Shown here: piece after piece, positions 1 through 7,046 of the stretch
Numbering within the stretch: position 1 is the stretch's first letter
Layout: every line of letters begins with the position of its first letter
Program-made: the position numbers and the translations under genes
NCBI GenBank assembly: GCA_937897645.1
Contig: CALCNV010000057.1
Location: 1 to 35,724 of the forward strand
Reading direction: 5' to 3'
From: an uncultured Lysobacteraceae bacterium
GTDB taxonomy: Bacteria > Pseudomonadota > Gammaproteobacteria > Xanthomonadales > Xanthomonadaceae
Length of the DNA stretch: 35,724 nucleotides
Notes under the pieces: generated by a model
What the model saw: only the letters and a program-made list of their open reading frames with translations
The model's database searches: none
What the model was told of the DNA's origin: nothing

Positions 1-378
1 TTCAGCCGCTGCGCGCAGGGCGAGCTGTCGGGCAAGGGCATCAGCTTCACCACCATCAACATGCCGCTGGTGAAGACGCCGATGATCGCGCCGACCAAGA
101 TGTACGACAGCGTGCCGACCTTGACGCCGGAGGAAGCCGCCGACCTGGTGGTCAAGGGCATCATCGAGAAGCCGAGCCGCATCGCCACGCGCCTGGGCAT
201 CTTCTCGGCGCTGGTCAATGCGGTCGCGCCGAAGGCTTACGAAGTGATCATGAGCACGGCGTTCGAGCTGTTCCCGGATTCGGCCGCGGCCAAGGGTGAT
301 CGCAAGGCCTTGAAGGAGTCCGCACCCAGCCAGGAGCAGATTGCATTCGCGTCGGTGATGCGCGGGGTGCACTGGTAG
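1..378 (+). CDS. SDR-family oxidoreductase, C-terminal part
   Basis: The reading frame is open from base 1 and ends at TAG 376-378, so the N-terminal part (cofactor-binding Rossmann fold and YxxxK site) lies upstream of the window. The visible 125 residues include a stretch around 'INMPLVKTPMIAPT', which is the loop after the last Rossmann strands in many short-chain dehydrogenases, where the protein turns towards the substrate-binding lid. The tail is helical and ends with no extra domain. This kind of C-terminus is common in long SDR proteins of xanthomonads annotated as SDR family oxidoreductases, sometimes fused to other lipid-metabolism domains. Substrate cannot be told from this part. 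A hairpin terminator follows directly. Confidence 0.75.
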   Translation, partial: FSRCAQGELSGKGISFTTINMPLVKTPMIAPTKMYDSVPTLTPEEAADLVVKGIIEKPSRIATRLGIFSALVNAVAPKAYEVIMSTAFELFPDSAAAKGDRKALKESAPSQEQIAFASVMRGVHW

Positions 379-406
379 GTGCGGAAACGGATCGACGAGT
401 AGTCAC

Positions 407-438
407 AGCATCCCGGCCCTGGCCGGGATGCTGGTTTT
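407..438 (+). terminator. Rho-independent terminator after the SDR gene
   Basis: A perfect 12-bp stem (407-418 with 421-432, AGCATCCCGGCC / GGCCGGGATGCT) with a very tight 2-nt gap is followed by GGTTTTGG. It lies 29 bp after the SDR stop codon. The T run is short (4), so efficiency is uncertain. Confidence 0.65.
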
Positions 439-510
439 GGGGAGGCCGTTTCACTCGCCTTGATGTTTCGTGCAGGGCCAGCGGAACAGATGTGTAGCCG
501 GGTAACCGCC

Positions 511-969
511 TCAGCCTGCGTCTAACAGCAGGCCGCTTCCGGTCAGTGCGAAACGCAGCAGCAGGTAAAGCAGCAGGCCCGCGGGTCCGAACATCAGTGT
601 CAACAGCAGCACCGGGATCAGCAGCCAGTGGGACATCCCGTGGCGTGCGGCATCGGTGACGATATACAGGCCCACCATCAGGTCGAAGGCCAGGAAATGC
701 ACCCAGCCCACCAACACCACGCGCGGCGACTTGAACAGGTTGATGACACCACCCAGTGAAAAGAAATGGCCGCGCACCTTCAGGCCGGGTTCGTCGTGGC
801 GTCGGCCTGCGAACAGCAGGTAGCAATAGAGCGCGCACAACAGTCCTACGCTGATGCCCAACACGACCATGCGTCCCGGCGCAGGCCATAGTGGAAAACC
901 CAGCAATACGATCCAGCCCAGCAGGGACAACCCGGTAGCGAGCCGGAACGCGGAGGACAGGAAGTTCAT
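511..969 (-). CDS. ABA4-like (DUF4281-type) membrane protein
   Basis: A 152-residue, very hydrophobic protein with about four membrane segments (roughly residues 12-30, 33-52, 82-105 and 117-142). It carries the signature of the ABA4-like family: 'GHFFSLGGVINLFKSP', then 'GWVHFLAFDLMVGLY', a following 'DAARHG', and a C-terminal 'FGPAGLLLYLLLR'. The plant member ABA4 is needed for neoxanthin formation; bacterial homologues have no established function. The ATG at 967-969 is the first in frame; its ribosome binding site is weak. It is transcribed against the preceding SDR gene. It ends 55 bp before the downstream Mrr-like gene's stop codon, and both genes are on the minus strand, so they may share a transcript. 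No carotenoid genes are in the window. Confidence 0.7.
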   Translation of the reverse strand: MNFLSSAFRLATGLSLLGWIVLLGFPLWPAPGRMVVLGISVGLLCALYCYLLFAGRRHDEPGLKVRGHFFSLGGVINLFKSPRVVLVGWVHFLAFDLMVGLYIVTDAARHGMSHWLLIPVLLLTLMFGPAGLLLYLLLRFALTGSGLLLDAG

Positions 970-1023
970 CGATTCACGCGGCGTCCGCTGGATGCAAGCA
1001 CGCGTGCCGTCTTGGCCATGGGG

Positions 1024-1986
1024 CTAGAAGGTCTTGCATTGCCGCCAGCGCACCGGCTCATCGCTGCCGGGCGGTGGATTCAGCTGCACGCGCACGGTGC
1101 GCAGCGAGGGGTAGCGCTCCACTTCCTTGCATACGATCGGCCAGGCTGCGGCCTCTGAAGTCAGGCGGTCGACGGAGAGCGTGAGTCGGGTATTCCACAC
1201 GCCGCGTGCGATGCCGGGCGTGTGCGAGAGGGTCCGGGTGACGGCCTGGCGCTGTTGCTCCAGTTCTTCCTCGGTCGGTTCCTTCAGCGGCACATAGGCC
1301 TTGCTGGGCGCGGCGACTTGCTTTGCGGCTGCTGCCGCGGCCGCAGGTGCAGTCGTCGGCGTCGAAGCAGCGGATGGATTGGGTGTGCCGTCATGTTGCT
1401 GGCTGGCAATGGCCAGCCCGACCAGCAACCCAAGTGTCACGGCCGCCAGCCAGGCGATGCCGATATGGCGGCTTGCACGGGCCTTGGCGTTGCCGACGAT
1501 GCGCTGGCGCTCGCCTGCTTCCATCAGCGGCTTCACTTCCGGCCACAGGCTGCGGCCATCCACGACGTCGATGTCGTGGGTTTGCGCCGCCTCGCGGCCG
1601 GCCTTCTCCACGAATCCCTCGGTAGCCAGGATGCCGCCCTGTGAACCGCTCAGGCGCACGCTGGCGGCCAATTCTTCCACCGGCGCGGCTCCGATCCGAT
1701 AAGCCGAGCCGTGCTTGCAGGACAGCAGCCAGCGTTCGCCGTTGCGGATCAGGGAGAAACTGGTGCGCGGCTCAAGCGAGTCGCCTTCTTCCGCCGCCAC
1801 GACTTTCAGGCCACGCCGCTCCATGGCGGCAAGGACCATGCGCGAAAAGTCACGCCAGCGCATTGCCGAAAGCGAGTGCAGGCCGGCCAGCAGTTCGTCA
1901 TTGCGGCGGCGAACCAGCCAGAACCATGCCGTGGCCGTGCTACCGACCAGCAGGGTCGTGGCTAATCCAATCAACCAGGCGGGCAT
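1024..1986 (-). CDS. Membrane-anchored Mrr/restriction-endonuclease-like protein, probably non-catalytic
   Basis: A 320-residue protein with an N-terminal membrane segment (residues 3-24), a cytoplasmic domain (about 40-155), a second membrane segment (174-194), an Ala/Pro/Thr-rich linker and a C-terminal domain with two cysteines. The cytoplasmic domain follows the Mrr_cat layout: 'MRWRDFSRMVLAAMERRGLKV', the strand with 'WLLSCKHGS', then 'GGILATEGFVEKA' and 'IDVVDGRSLW'. In active Mrr-like nucleases the strand pair reads D...(Q/E)xK; here the lysine (K91) is kept in SCK, but the first position is serine and no aspartate stands at the expected place before it. ATG 1986 is chosen over an upstream TTG (2043) because AAGGA lies just before it. 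Function unknown; a nuclease fold reused for sensing or scaffolding is an inference. Confidence 0.55.
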   Translation of the reverse strand: MPAWLIGLATTLLVGSTATAWFWLVRRRNDELLAGLHSLSAMRWRDFSRMVLAAMERRGLKVVAAEEGDSLEPRTSFSLIRNGERWLLSCKHGSAYRIGAAPVEELAASVRLSGSQGGILATEGFVEKAGREAAQTHDIDVVDGRSLWPEVKPLMEAGERQRIVGNAKARASRHIGIAWLAAVTLGLLVGLAIASQQHDGTPNPSAASTPTTAPAAAAAAAKQVAAPSKAYVPLKEPTEEELEQQRQAVTRTLSHTPGIARGVWNTRLTLSVDRLTSEAAAWPIVCKEVERYPSLRTVRVQLNPPPGSDEPVRWRQCKTF

Positions 1987-2059
1987 GGAGTCCTTGGGGA
2001 GGAGTGACGCGGGGCTGCCGTGAATCTTACGCGAGCCGGCCAACGAATGGACACGAAAA

Positions 2060-2122
2060 AGCCCGCCAGTCCGAAGTCGTAAGGGGAGGGGAGCATACGG
2101 GCTTCGTGTGGACTGGCGGGCT
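2060..2122 (-). terminator. Large-loop inverted repeat and T run downstream of the phasin gene
   Basis: Thirteen bases at 2060-2072 (AGCCCGCCAGTCC) are perfectly complementary to 2110-2122, with a 37-nt loop. Read on the minus strand the second arm runs into TTTTT, as expected for a terminator of the phasin gene that ends at 2214. The loop is unusually long, so this could also be a repeat element. Confidence 0.45.
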
Positions 2123-2173
2123 AGTAACGATTGTTACGCTTTACAATGGTGCCTTGCAATATTTTTTTTGCGA

Positions 2174-2199
2174 CAGTGTGTGTCGTAGTGCACACACTG
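2174..2199. repeat. 9-bp inverted repeat next to a poly-T tract
   Basis: CAGTGTGTG (2174-2182) and CACACACTG (2191-2199) form a perfect hairpin with an 8-nt loop, 15 bp past the phasin stop. On the plus strand it is preceded by a run of eight T at 2162-2169; on the minus strand it is followed by A residues, so it is not a canonical terminator in either direction. Confidence 0.5.
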
Positions 2200-2213
2200 C
2201 CGCATGGCATGTC

Positions 2214-2738
2214 TTACTTGGCGCTCTTGCGCACTGCCTTCTTGGTGGCGCGCTTGGCCGGGGCTGCCTTCTTGGCTGCGGCTTTCTTGCGCGGGGCCGG
2301 GCTGCCGCCCAGCTTGCGCAGCTCGTTGTTGAGCGAATCGACGCGGTCGATCAGGGCGGCCAGGTCTTCGCGGCTGGGCACTTCAAGGCGACGCAGGGCG
2401 CGCTGCACGCGTTCTTCGAAAACTTTTTCCAGGCGATCCCAGGTGTCCGAAGCGCGTTCGCGGGCCTGGCCGACGGTGCTTTCAACGGCATCACGCACGG
2501 CTTCGACCTTGCCGCCTGCGACCTTGCGCGTGACCTGCTCCAGCGAAAGGCCTTCCTTCACCAGGGTCTCGAACAACTTGGTGCCTTCCGACTGGGCGCG
2601 ACCGAATGCGCCTACGCCGGCCAGCCATACCTGCTGGGCGGATTCGCCGAGGTTCTTGGACAGGCGCTCGGCCTGGTCCTGGAACTGCGGGGACTTGGCA
2701 GAGGTGGTCTTGCGCGCGGTTTTCTTGAGCTTGGCCAT
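2214..2738 (-). CDS. Phasin family protein (PHA granule-associated, PhaI/PhaF type)
   Basis: A 174-residue cytoplasmic protein in two parts. Residues 15-130 form the amphipathic helical phasin domain, recognisable from 'SAQQVWLAGVGAFGRAQSEG', 'LFETLVKEGLSLE' and the heptad-rich stretch up to 'DLAALIDRVDSLNNELRKLG'. Residues 145-174 are a Lys/Ala/Pro tail (AAKKAAPAKRATKKA) of the histone-H1-like type seen in PhaF, which in pseudomonads binds DNA and links polyhydroxyalkanoate granules to the nucleoid. The short tail makes it intermediate between PhaI and PhaF. The ATG at 2738 is the only sensible start; the Shine-Dalgarno is weak (GGATCC). It lies 98 bp downstream of the patatin-like gene on the same strand, and a PHA-system protein lies 2.2 kb away, which supports a role in PHA granules. 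No PHA synthase is in the window. Confidence 0.85.
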   Translation of the reverse strand: MAKLKKTARKTTSAKSPQFQDQAERLSKNLGESAQQVWLAGVGAFGRAQSEGTKLFETLVKEGLSLEQVTRKVAGGKVEAVRDAVESTVGQARERASDTWDRLEKVFEERVQRALRRLEVPSREDLAALIDRVDSLNNELRKLGGSPAPRKKAAAKKAAPAKRATKKAVRKSAK

Positions 2739-2836
2739 GGGATCCGTCGACAGGCAATGATTGAGGAAGCCCCAGAATCACCCGCTTGTCTAGAGCTTTC
2801 ACACCACCCATGCGGATGGATTGCGAACCGATCCGG

Positions 2837-4102
2837 TCAGCCGGTCGATTTGAGTTTGCGGGTGCTGCGGCGTGCGCGACGCGTGGCCACGATCTGGTCC
2901 ACGTCATCCAGCGCACGACGCAGGCGCGCGGTGGTCTCGGTCATGCGCGGCGCGACGTCCAGCCCGTCCATCAAGGAGCGACGGCGGTCATTGAGGATTT
3001 CATCGCGCAGCACGATGCCGTGCGCGGCCAGCACGGGGCGCAGGACATCGGCGCGTTTGCGCAGGTCGTCCAACGTATTCCGGTAGGCGAGTTCGCATAC
3101 GCGGTGGCGTGCGGAAAAACTGAAGAGGTTGGTGAAGAACAGCTCGCTGTCCTCGGCATTCGGCTCGAACACCAACTGGTCGATGTTCGGGTACTGGTGC
3201 GGGTATTTTTCCATGCCGATCTGCATGCGCGATTGCAACAGGGTGCGCAACGTCTGTGACAGCACGGCAGGCAGGCCGCCACTGGCAAGGCCACGACGCT
3301 CTTCCTCGCCAGCCTGCGGCGCGGCGTTGCCGGCATCGAACGGCACCAGCGGGTTGATGCCGATCATCAGGTCGATGCCGCGCTCCAGCACGGTGGAGGC
3401 GTGCATGGTCCGGCGCAGGGCGCCGTCCAGGAAATGGCGTCCGTTGATCTGCACCGGCGAATACAGGCCGGGCAGTGCCGAGCTGGCCTGCACGGCTTGC
3501 GAAATCGGTACGCCGTCCCAGCCCTTTTCGCCGAAACGCACGGCTTCGCCGCTGTCCAGGTCCACGGCGACCACGAACAGGTCGGCGCCCAGCGTGCGGA
3601 AGTCATTGCTGCGGCCGCGGCGGGTGAAGATCTCGCGCAGGAAGGTTTCCACGCCCTCGCTGTCGAACAGGCCGGTGGGCACCAGGCCGCCAAAGCGCAG
3701 GATCAGGTCCGACAGGCGCGTCGCCTTGCGCGGATTGAGCATCAGCCGGCGTGCCCAGTCGGCGTACAGGCCGGGCAGGGTAGCGGCGCGGCGCAGGTAT
3801 TCGCCGACGTTGGGCTTGAGGAAAATCTCCGGACGGAACTCCGCGTCGTCGCTGGTGCCAGTAATGAAGATGCGGCAGATTTCCGCCGTGCTCATGCGAT
3901 TGGCCAGGCCTGCCGCGAGGAAGGCGCCGGAACTGACTCCCACGTAGCAATCCATGCGGGTCAGGTCCAGGCCATCCATCGCCTCGTCCATGGCGCGCAG
4001 TGCGCCGAGTTCATACATGCCGCCAATCGGGCCGCCGCCGGCGATGGCCAGGCCGATGCGGCCGCCCGAACCGCGTTTCTGGGCACTGTGGAACGAAAGC
4101 AT
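2837..4102 (-). CDS. Patatin-like phospholipase family protein
   Basis: A 421-residue protein with the patatin serine-aspartate catalytic dyad. Visible motifs are the oxyanion loop GGGPIGG (residues 22-28), the nucleophile elbow GVSSG with Ser57, and the catalytic Asp226 in 'FLDGALRR' (DGA rather than DGG). There is no signal peptide or membrane segment, so it should act in the cytoplasm or on an internal surface. The patatin fold spans about residues 15-250; the remaining C-terminal 170 residues are helical and rich in Arg near the end. ATG 4102 (with GACGGA upstream) is preferred to TTG 4108. The expected activity is acyl ester hydrolysis on phospholipid or a related lipid; its place next to a phasin gene makes a lipid-like PHA granule surface a possible substrate, but that is inference. 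Confidence 0.85.
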   Translation of the reverse strand: MLSFHSAQKRGSGGRIGLAIAGGGPIGGMYELGALRAMDEAMDGLDLTRMDCYVGVSSGAFLAAGLANRMSTAEICRIFITGTSDDAEFRPEIFLKPNVGEYLRRAATLPGLYADWARRLMLNPRKATRLSDLILRFGGLVPTGLFDSEGVETFLREIFTRRGRSNDFRTLGADLFVVAVDLDSGEAVRFGEKGWDGVPISQAVQASSALPGLYSPVQINGRHFLDGALRRTMHASTVLERGIDLMIGINPLVPFDAGNAAPQAGEEERRGLASGGLPAVLSQTLRTLLQSRMQIGMEKYPHQYPNIDQLVFEPNAEDSELFFTNLFSFSARHRVCELAYRNTLDDLRKRADVLRPVLAAHGIVLRDEILNDRRRSLMDGLDVAPRMTETTARLRRALDDVDQIVATRRARRSTRKLKSTG

Positions 4103-4231
4103 GCGCAATCCGTCTGCGAGAACCGCCCGAGTGTAGCCGACAAGTCCTAGAGCTTGTAAACGCCCGCAGGTGCACGCGCCCTCTCACTTTCAAGCTTGCG
4201 ATTGCATGCGGCGGATCGGATCATTGCCGGC

Positions 4232-4945
4232 ATGGCGCGCAGCAATCCCCTCATCGACCGGCTGGGCCGCCGCCTCGCCTGGCACCAGTCGTTGCATGAC
4301 GCGGCGCTGGAGCCGCGCAACCGCCTGCGCTGGCTGCCCATCCTGCGGCAATGGCAGGCCAAGCGCCTGGAAGACAGCTTCGAACACTTCCTCTATGACC
4401 CGCAGCGGCGCGCGGCAGCCCTGTTCTTCCTGACCGATGTCTATGGCGACCACGATTTCAGTCGTCGCGACGCCAACGTGGCCAAGGTGCTGCCCATGAT
4501 GCAGCGGCTGTTGCCTGCCGCCGTGCTGGGAACCGTCGCCGATGGCATCGAGTTGGGCGCGGTCACCCATGCGTTGGACCTGCGCATGGCCGAGGCCTTG
4601 CAGCGGCTGGCGCCCACGCGCAAACGACTGGATGCAGCGCTGTATGCAAAGGCGTACCGCGAAGTGGGCCATGCGCGTTTGCGCAACCACCAGATCGACC
4701 TGATTTCCAGCGTCGGGCTGGGATTGGCCAAGGCCGTGCGCACGCCAGGCGTCGCGATGCTGTTGCGGCTTTCGCGCGGCCCGGCCAAGGCCAGTGGCCT
4801 GGGTGAGCTTCAGGGCTTCCTGGAGCGCGGTTTCGCCGCGTTCTCGGCCATGGGCGACGGCAAGGCCTTCGTCGACGACATCGAGGCGTCGGAACGCCTG
4901 GTCACCCAGCGACTGTTTGCCGGGGATGCCGATCCGTTTCGCTGA
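4232..4945 (+). CDS. Conserved hypothetical protein, unrecognised family
   Basis: A 237-residue protein with no signal peptide or membrane segment. It is helical and rich in Arg, Leu and Ala. Notable stretches are 'LRWLPILRQWQAKRLEDSF', 'FFLTDVYGDHDFSRRDANVAK' and 'EVGHARLRNHQIDLI'. I recall similar proteins of unknown function in xanthomonads, but I cannot name a domain. The ATG at 4232 (MARSNPLIDRLG) is chosen; a TTG at 4196 would add 12 residues. It is divergent from the patatin-like gene (129 bp between starts) and convergent with the PHA-system gene, ending 10 bp before that gene's stop codon, so it sits inside the PHA-related group. Several aspartates in the YGDHDFSRRD stretch could bind metal, but there is no direct evidence. 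Confidence 0.7.
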   Translation: MARSNPLIDRLGRRLAWHQSLHDAALEPRNRLRWLPILRQWQAKRLEDSFEHFLYDPQRRAAALFFLTDVYGDHDFSRRDANVAKVLPMMQRLLPAAVLGTVADGIELGAVTHALDLRMAEALQRLAPTRKRLDAALYAKAYREVGHARLRNHQIDLISSVGLGLAKAVRTPGVAMLLRLSRGPAKASGLGELQGFLERGFAAFSAMGDGKAFVDDIEASERLVTQRLFAGDADPFR

Positions 4946-4955
4946 TGGGCTGGTA

Positions 4956-5231
4956 TCAGTCGAATTTTTCCTTGAGCACGCGCTGGATCTCGGATTCGAT
5001 GGAATCCTTCAGGAACGACAGCATGAAGCCGAGTTGCGCGGTGACGTGCAGCTTGTTCGGCGACAGCTTGATCTTGCCATCCACGCCCGAGCGCATGAAG
5101 TTGAGGGTGTCACCGTCCCAGTCGTACTGCATGTCGAAGCGTTCGGAGAGCTTCTTGGCGACGTCTTCCAGCGCCTTGCGCGCCTGCTTCGGGGTCTTTG
5201 AGTGATCGTGCTTGATGTCGATACTGGGCAT
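4956..5231 (-). CDS. Polyhydroxyalkanoic acid system family protein
   Basis: A 91-residue protein matching the small family found in PHA-producing proteobacteria (PHA_gran_rgn type): it starts 'MPSIDIKHDHSKTPKQARKA' and continues 'YDWDGDTLNFMRSGVDGKIKL' and 'LHVTAQLGFMLSFLKDSIE', ending 'EIQRVLKEKFD'. The pattern is an N-terminal helix followed by a curved beta sheet and a C-terminal helix, like the SRPBCC/AHA1-type fold. The family's biochemical role is not established; it is named for its link to PHA synthesis and granule genes. ATG at 5229-5231, with AGGA about 10 nt upstream. With the phasin at 2214-2738 it is the second PHA-associated gene within 3 kb, which makes the local functional theme credible. 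Confidence 0.85.
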   Translation of the reverse strand: MPSIDIKHDHSKTPKQARKALEDVAKKLSERFDMQYDWDGDTLNFMRSGVDGKIKLSPNKLHVTAQLGFMLSFLKDSIESEIQRVLKEKFD

Positions 5232-5302
5232 GTGCGGTTGTCCTGGTCAGGGCCGTATTGTGCGCAAGCCGGCCGCGGACTCCAAGCCGCGGCGCGTCAT
5301 GC

Positions 5303-5308
5303 TAGGCT
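5303..5308 (+). promoter_or_regulatory. Possible -10 element for a leaderless FHA-protein mRNA
   Basis: The sequence ATGCTAGGCTCCC holds TAGGCT at 5303-5308. A transcript starting 6-9 bases later would begin at or very near the GTG at 5317. Similar GCTAGAAT-type boxes occur before other genes here (nfuA). No good -35 element is seen. Confidence 0.3.
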
Positions 5309-5316
5309 CCCGCGTC

Positions 5317-6138
5317 GTGGAAAACCTAAGACTACATATTGATAGCCGCCAGTTCGGCAATCGCCAGCAACCTGATCGTGCGCTGGCCACGGGCGTGCAC
5401 CGGGTGGTGCGCGAATCCAATGGCATGCTGGGCTTGGGCGACGCGGTGCAGGGCGCGCTGCTGGTGCAGTTCTGCGTGGATCGTCGCGGCTTGTGGCTGC
5501 AGGTCGCCAATGGCATCCGTGGCATCCATGTGAACGGCCGGCCGGTGCAGCGCATGGCGCTGTTGCGCGCCGGTGACGCGGTGTACGTGGACGGGGCCGA
5601 GATCCTGGTACAGGCCGCGCACCAAGGCCTGGACGCCTTGCCGCAGGCGGACGCGGCGGGCAATGCCAACGATCCCCGTATCGTCCTGCGCGGCGTGGGC
5701 GGCAAGCACCATGGACGCAGCTTCACCCTGTCCAAGCCCTGCGTGGTGGGGCGCAGCCACTCGGCCGCGATCCATATCGACGATCCCGGATTCGCCGAGC
5801 GGCATGCACAACTGGAACGGCGCGGGGACAACGTACTGCTGCGTGACCTGGGTTCGGCCAACGGCAGTCGCGTCAACGGCTTGGAAGTGCGCGATGCATT
5901 GCTGGCCGCCGGCGACCAGGTCGCGTTTGGCAGCCAGCACCGCTTCGTGGTGGAAGTGCCGTGGCTGGAATCCGCAAACGAATCGCGCCGACTGGCCGAC
6001 GAAGCGGGGTCGGATGCCGCCGAGAAGGAGTTGACGCCTGCGCCACGCCAATCCGCGCGCCGCTGGCCCTGGTTGCTGCTGGCCGCCTTGTTCCTGGCCG
6101 CTACGCTGAGCGCATTGCTGCTGTTCGGCGCTGGCTGA
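5317..6138 (+). CDS. FHA domain-containing membrane protein
   Basis: A 273-residue protein (from GTG 5317). Residues about 120-215 are a forkhead-associated domain, a phosphothreonine-binding fold, with the conserved GRS (145-147), the His of 'FAERHAQL' (163), 'GSANGSRVNG' (179-188) and a closing 'GDQVAFG'. The first 100 residues end with 'HVNGRPVQRMALLRAGDAVYVDG', which looks like the last strands of a second, degenerate FHA fold. A charged linker leads to one C-terminal membrane segment (about 250-271), making it a tail-anchored protein with its FHA domains in the cytoplasm. The start is uncertain: ATG 5299 would add six residues but would overlap a possible -10 box. The end overlaps the convergent msrQ gene by 38 bp. 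The phospho-partner is unknown. Confidence 0.8.
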   Translation: MENLRLHIDSRQFGNRQQPDRALATGVHRVVRESNGMLGLGDAVQGALLVQFCVDRRGLWLQVANGIRGIHVNGRPVQRMALLRAGDAVYVDGAEILVQAAHQGLDALPQADAAGNANDPRIVLRGVGGKHHGRSFTLSKPCVVGRSHSAAIHIDDPGFAERHAQLERRGDNVLLRDLGSANGSRVNGLEVRDALLAAGDQVAFGSQHRFVVEVPWLESANESRRLADEAGSDAAEKELTPAPRQSARRWPWLLLAALFLAATLSALLLFGAG

Positions 6139-6736
6139 GCGCTTTCCAGCCGCGCCAGCCCAGCAATACGGAAAGAATCGCGGCGTACAGCAGCGGTTCG
6201 CGAATGTCGGATTTCACCAGCCACCAGAAATGCAATACGGCCAGCACGCCGATGGCGTAGACCAGCTTGTGCAGGCGGCCCCAGTTGCGACCCAGGCGCT
6301 TGATCCAGCCCTTGGTGGACGTGATGGCCAGTGGCACCAGCAGCAGCCATGCCGCGAAGCCGACCGTGATGTAGGGGCGCTTCACGATTTCCTCGAAGAT
6401 CTGCGTCCAGTAGCCACGCAAATCCAGGCCCAGGTAAGCGGCCAGGTGCAGGCATGCGTAGAAAAAAGCGTACAGGCCCAGCATGCGTCGGAACCGGACC
6501 AGGACCGGCTGGCCAGTGAGCTGGCGCAATGGCGTGACGGCCAGCGTGATCAGCAGGAAACGCAGGGCCCACAGGCCGGTGCGGTGTTCGATCTCCGCGA
6601 TCGGATCCGCGCCCAGCGCATCGCTACCGGTTTTCCACACTTCGTAGAACTGCCAGGCCAGGATCGCTGCCGGGGTGAGCGCAAGCAGGTGAACGAGGGT
6701 CTTGGCAGCGATGATGCCGTTGGAGGTCTTGGCCAT
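6101..6736 (-). CDS. msrQ: Protein-methionine-sulfoxide reductase heme-binding subunit MsrQ (YedZ)
   Basis: A 211-residue integral membrane protein with about six hydrophobic segments. MsrQ is the haem b membrane partner that passes electrons from the quinone pool or flavin reductase to MsrP, which repairs oxidised methionines in periplasmic proteins. Family marks are 'HRTGLWALRFLLITLAVTPL' with the conserved His, 'RRMLGLYAFFYACLHLAAYL' (haem-ligand His), 'KRPYITVGFAAWLLLVPLA' and 'GRNWGRLHKLVYAIGVLAVL' with a further His, then 'HFWWLVKSD'. Length is normal for the family. ATG at 6734-6736 has GACGGA upstream. Unlike the usual tight msrPQ operon, 310 bp of repeat DNA separates it from msrP. 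Its 3' end overlaps the convergent FHA gene. Confidence 0.93.
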   Translation of the reverse strand: MAKTSNGIIAAKTLVHLLALTPAAILAWQFYEVWKTGSDALGADPIAEIEHRTGLWALRFLLITLAVTPLRQLTGQPVLVRFRRMLGLYAFFYACLHLAAYLGLDLRGYWTQIFEEIVKRPYITVGFAAWLLLVPLAITSTKGWIKRLGRNWGRLHKLVYAIGVLAVLHFWWLVKSDIREPLLYAAILSVLLGWRGWKALSQRRTAAMRSA

Positions 6737-6764
6737 TGCGATCCGTCAATGATGAAACAAAAAT

Positions 6765-7022
6765 CCGTTCGTGGTGAGCTTTCCCAGAATCCCGTTCGTG
6801 GTGAGCCCCGGATCAAGTCCGGGGCAGGCTCTGTCTGGAATTCCGTTCGTGGTGAGCCTGTCGAACCGTGCTCTTTGCCGCGTACCTGAGCAATGCGTAC
6901 TTTCAAGCTTTTCCGCGAAAGGCGTGGTTCGACAGGCTCACCACGAACGGTGCATTAGACAGGCTCACCACGAACGGATTACTGGACAGAGCCTGCCCCG
7001 GACTTGATCCGGGGCTCACCAC
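6765..7022. repeat. Nested inverted repeat block built from a 15-bp CCGTTCGTGGTGAGC unit
   Basis: Three forward copies of CCGTTCGTGGTGAGC (6765-6779, 6792-6806, 6843-6857) and two reverse copies (6936-6950, 6963-6977) are arranged as arms of one large palindrome. A further arm pair, around 6799-6834 and 6983-7022, is complementary over about 35 bases and itself contains a small hairpin (CCCCGGA / TCCGGGG at 6806-6824). The central segment 6858-6935 holds GTCGAACC and its complement. These look like repetitive extragenic palindromes; such 'TTCGTGGTGAGC..GTCGAAC' repeats are widespread in several proteobacteria. The block fills the msrQ-msrP gap; I see no gene in it. Confidence 0.85.
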
Positions 7023-7046
7023 GGCCGGAGTGAGCATTCCGGCGTC

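Noticed and set aside
1984..2043. TTG start at 2043 for the Mrr-like membrane protein
   Set aside because: The ATG at 1986 has an AAGGA just upstream and begins directly with the membrane segment.
6765..7022. A possible CRISPR array, because of repeated 15-bp units
   Set aside because: Units alternate in orientation, their spacing is uneven (about 12 to 64 bp) and the block is an overall palindrome; no cas gene is near.
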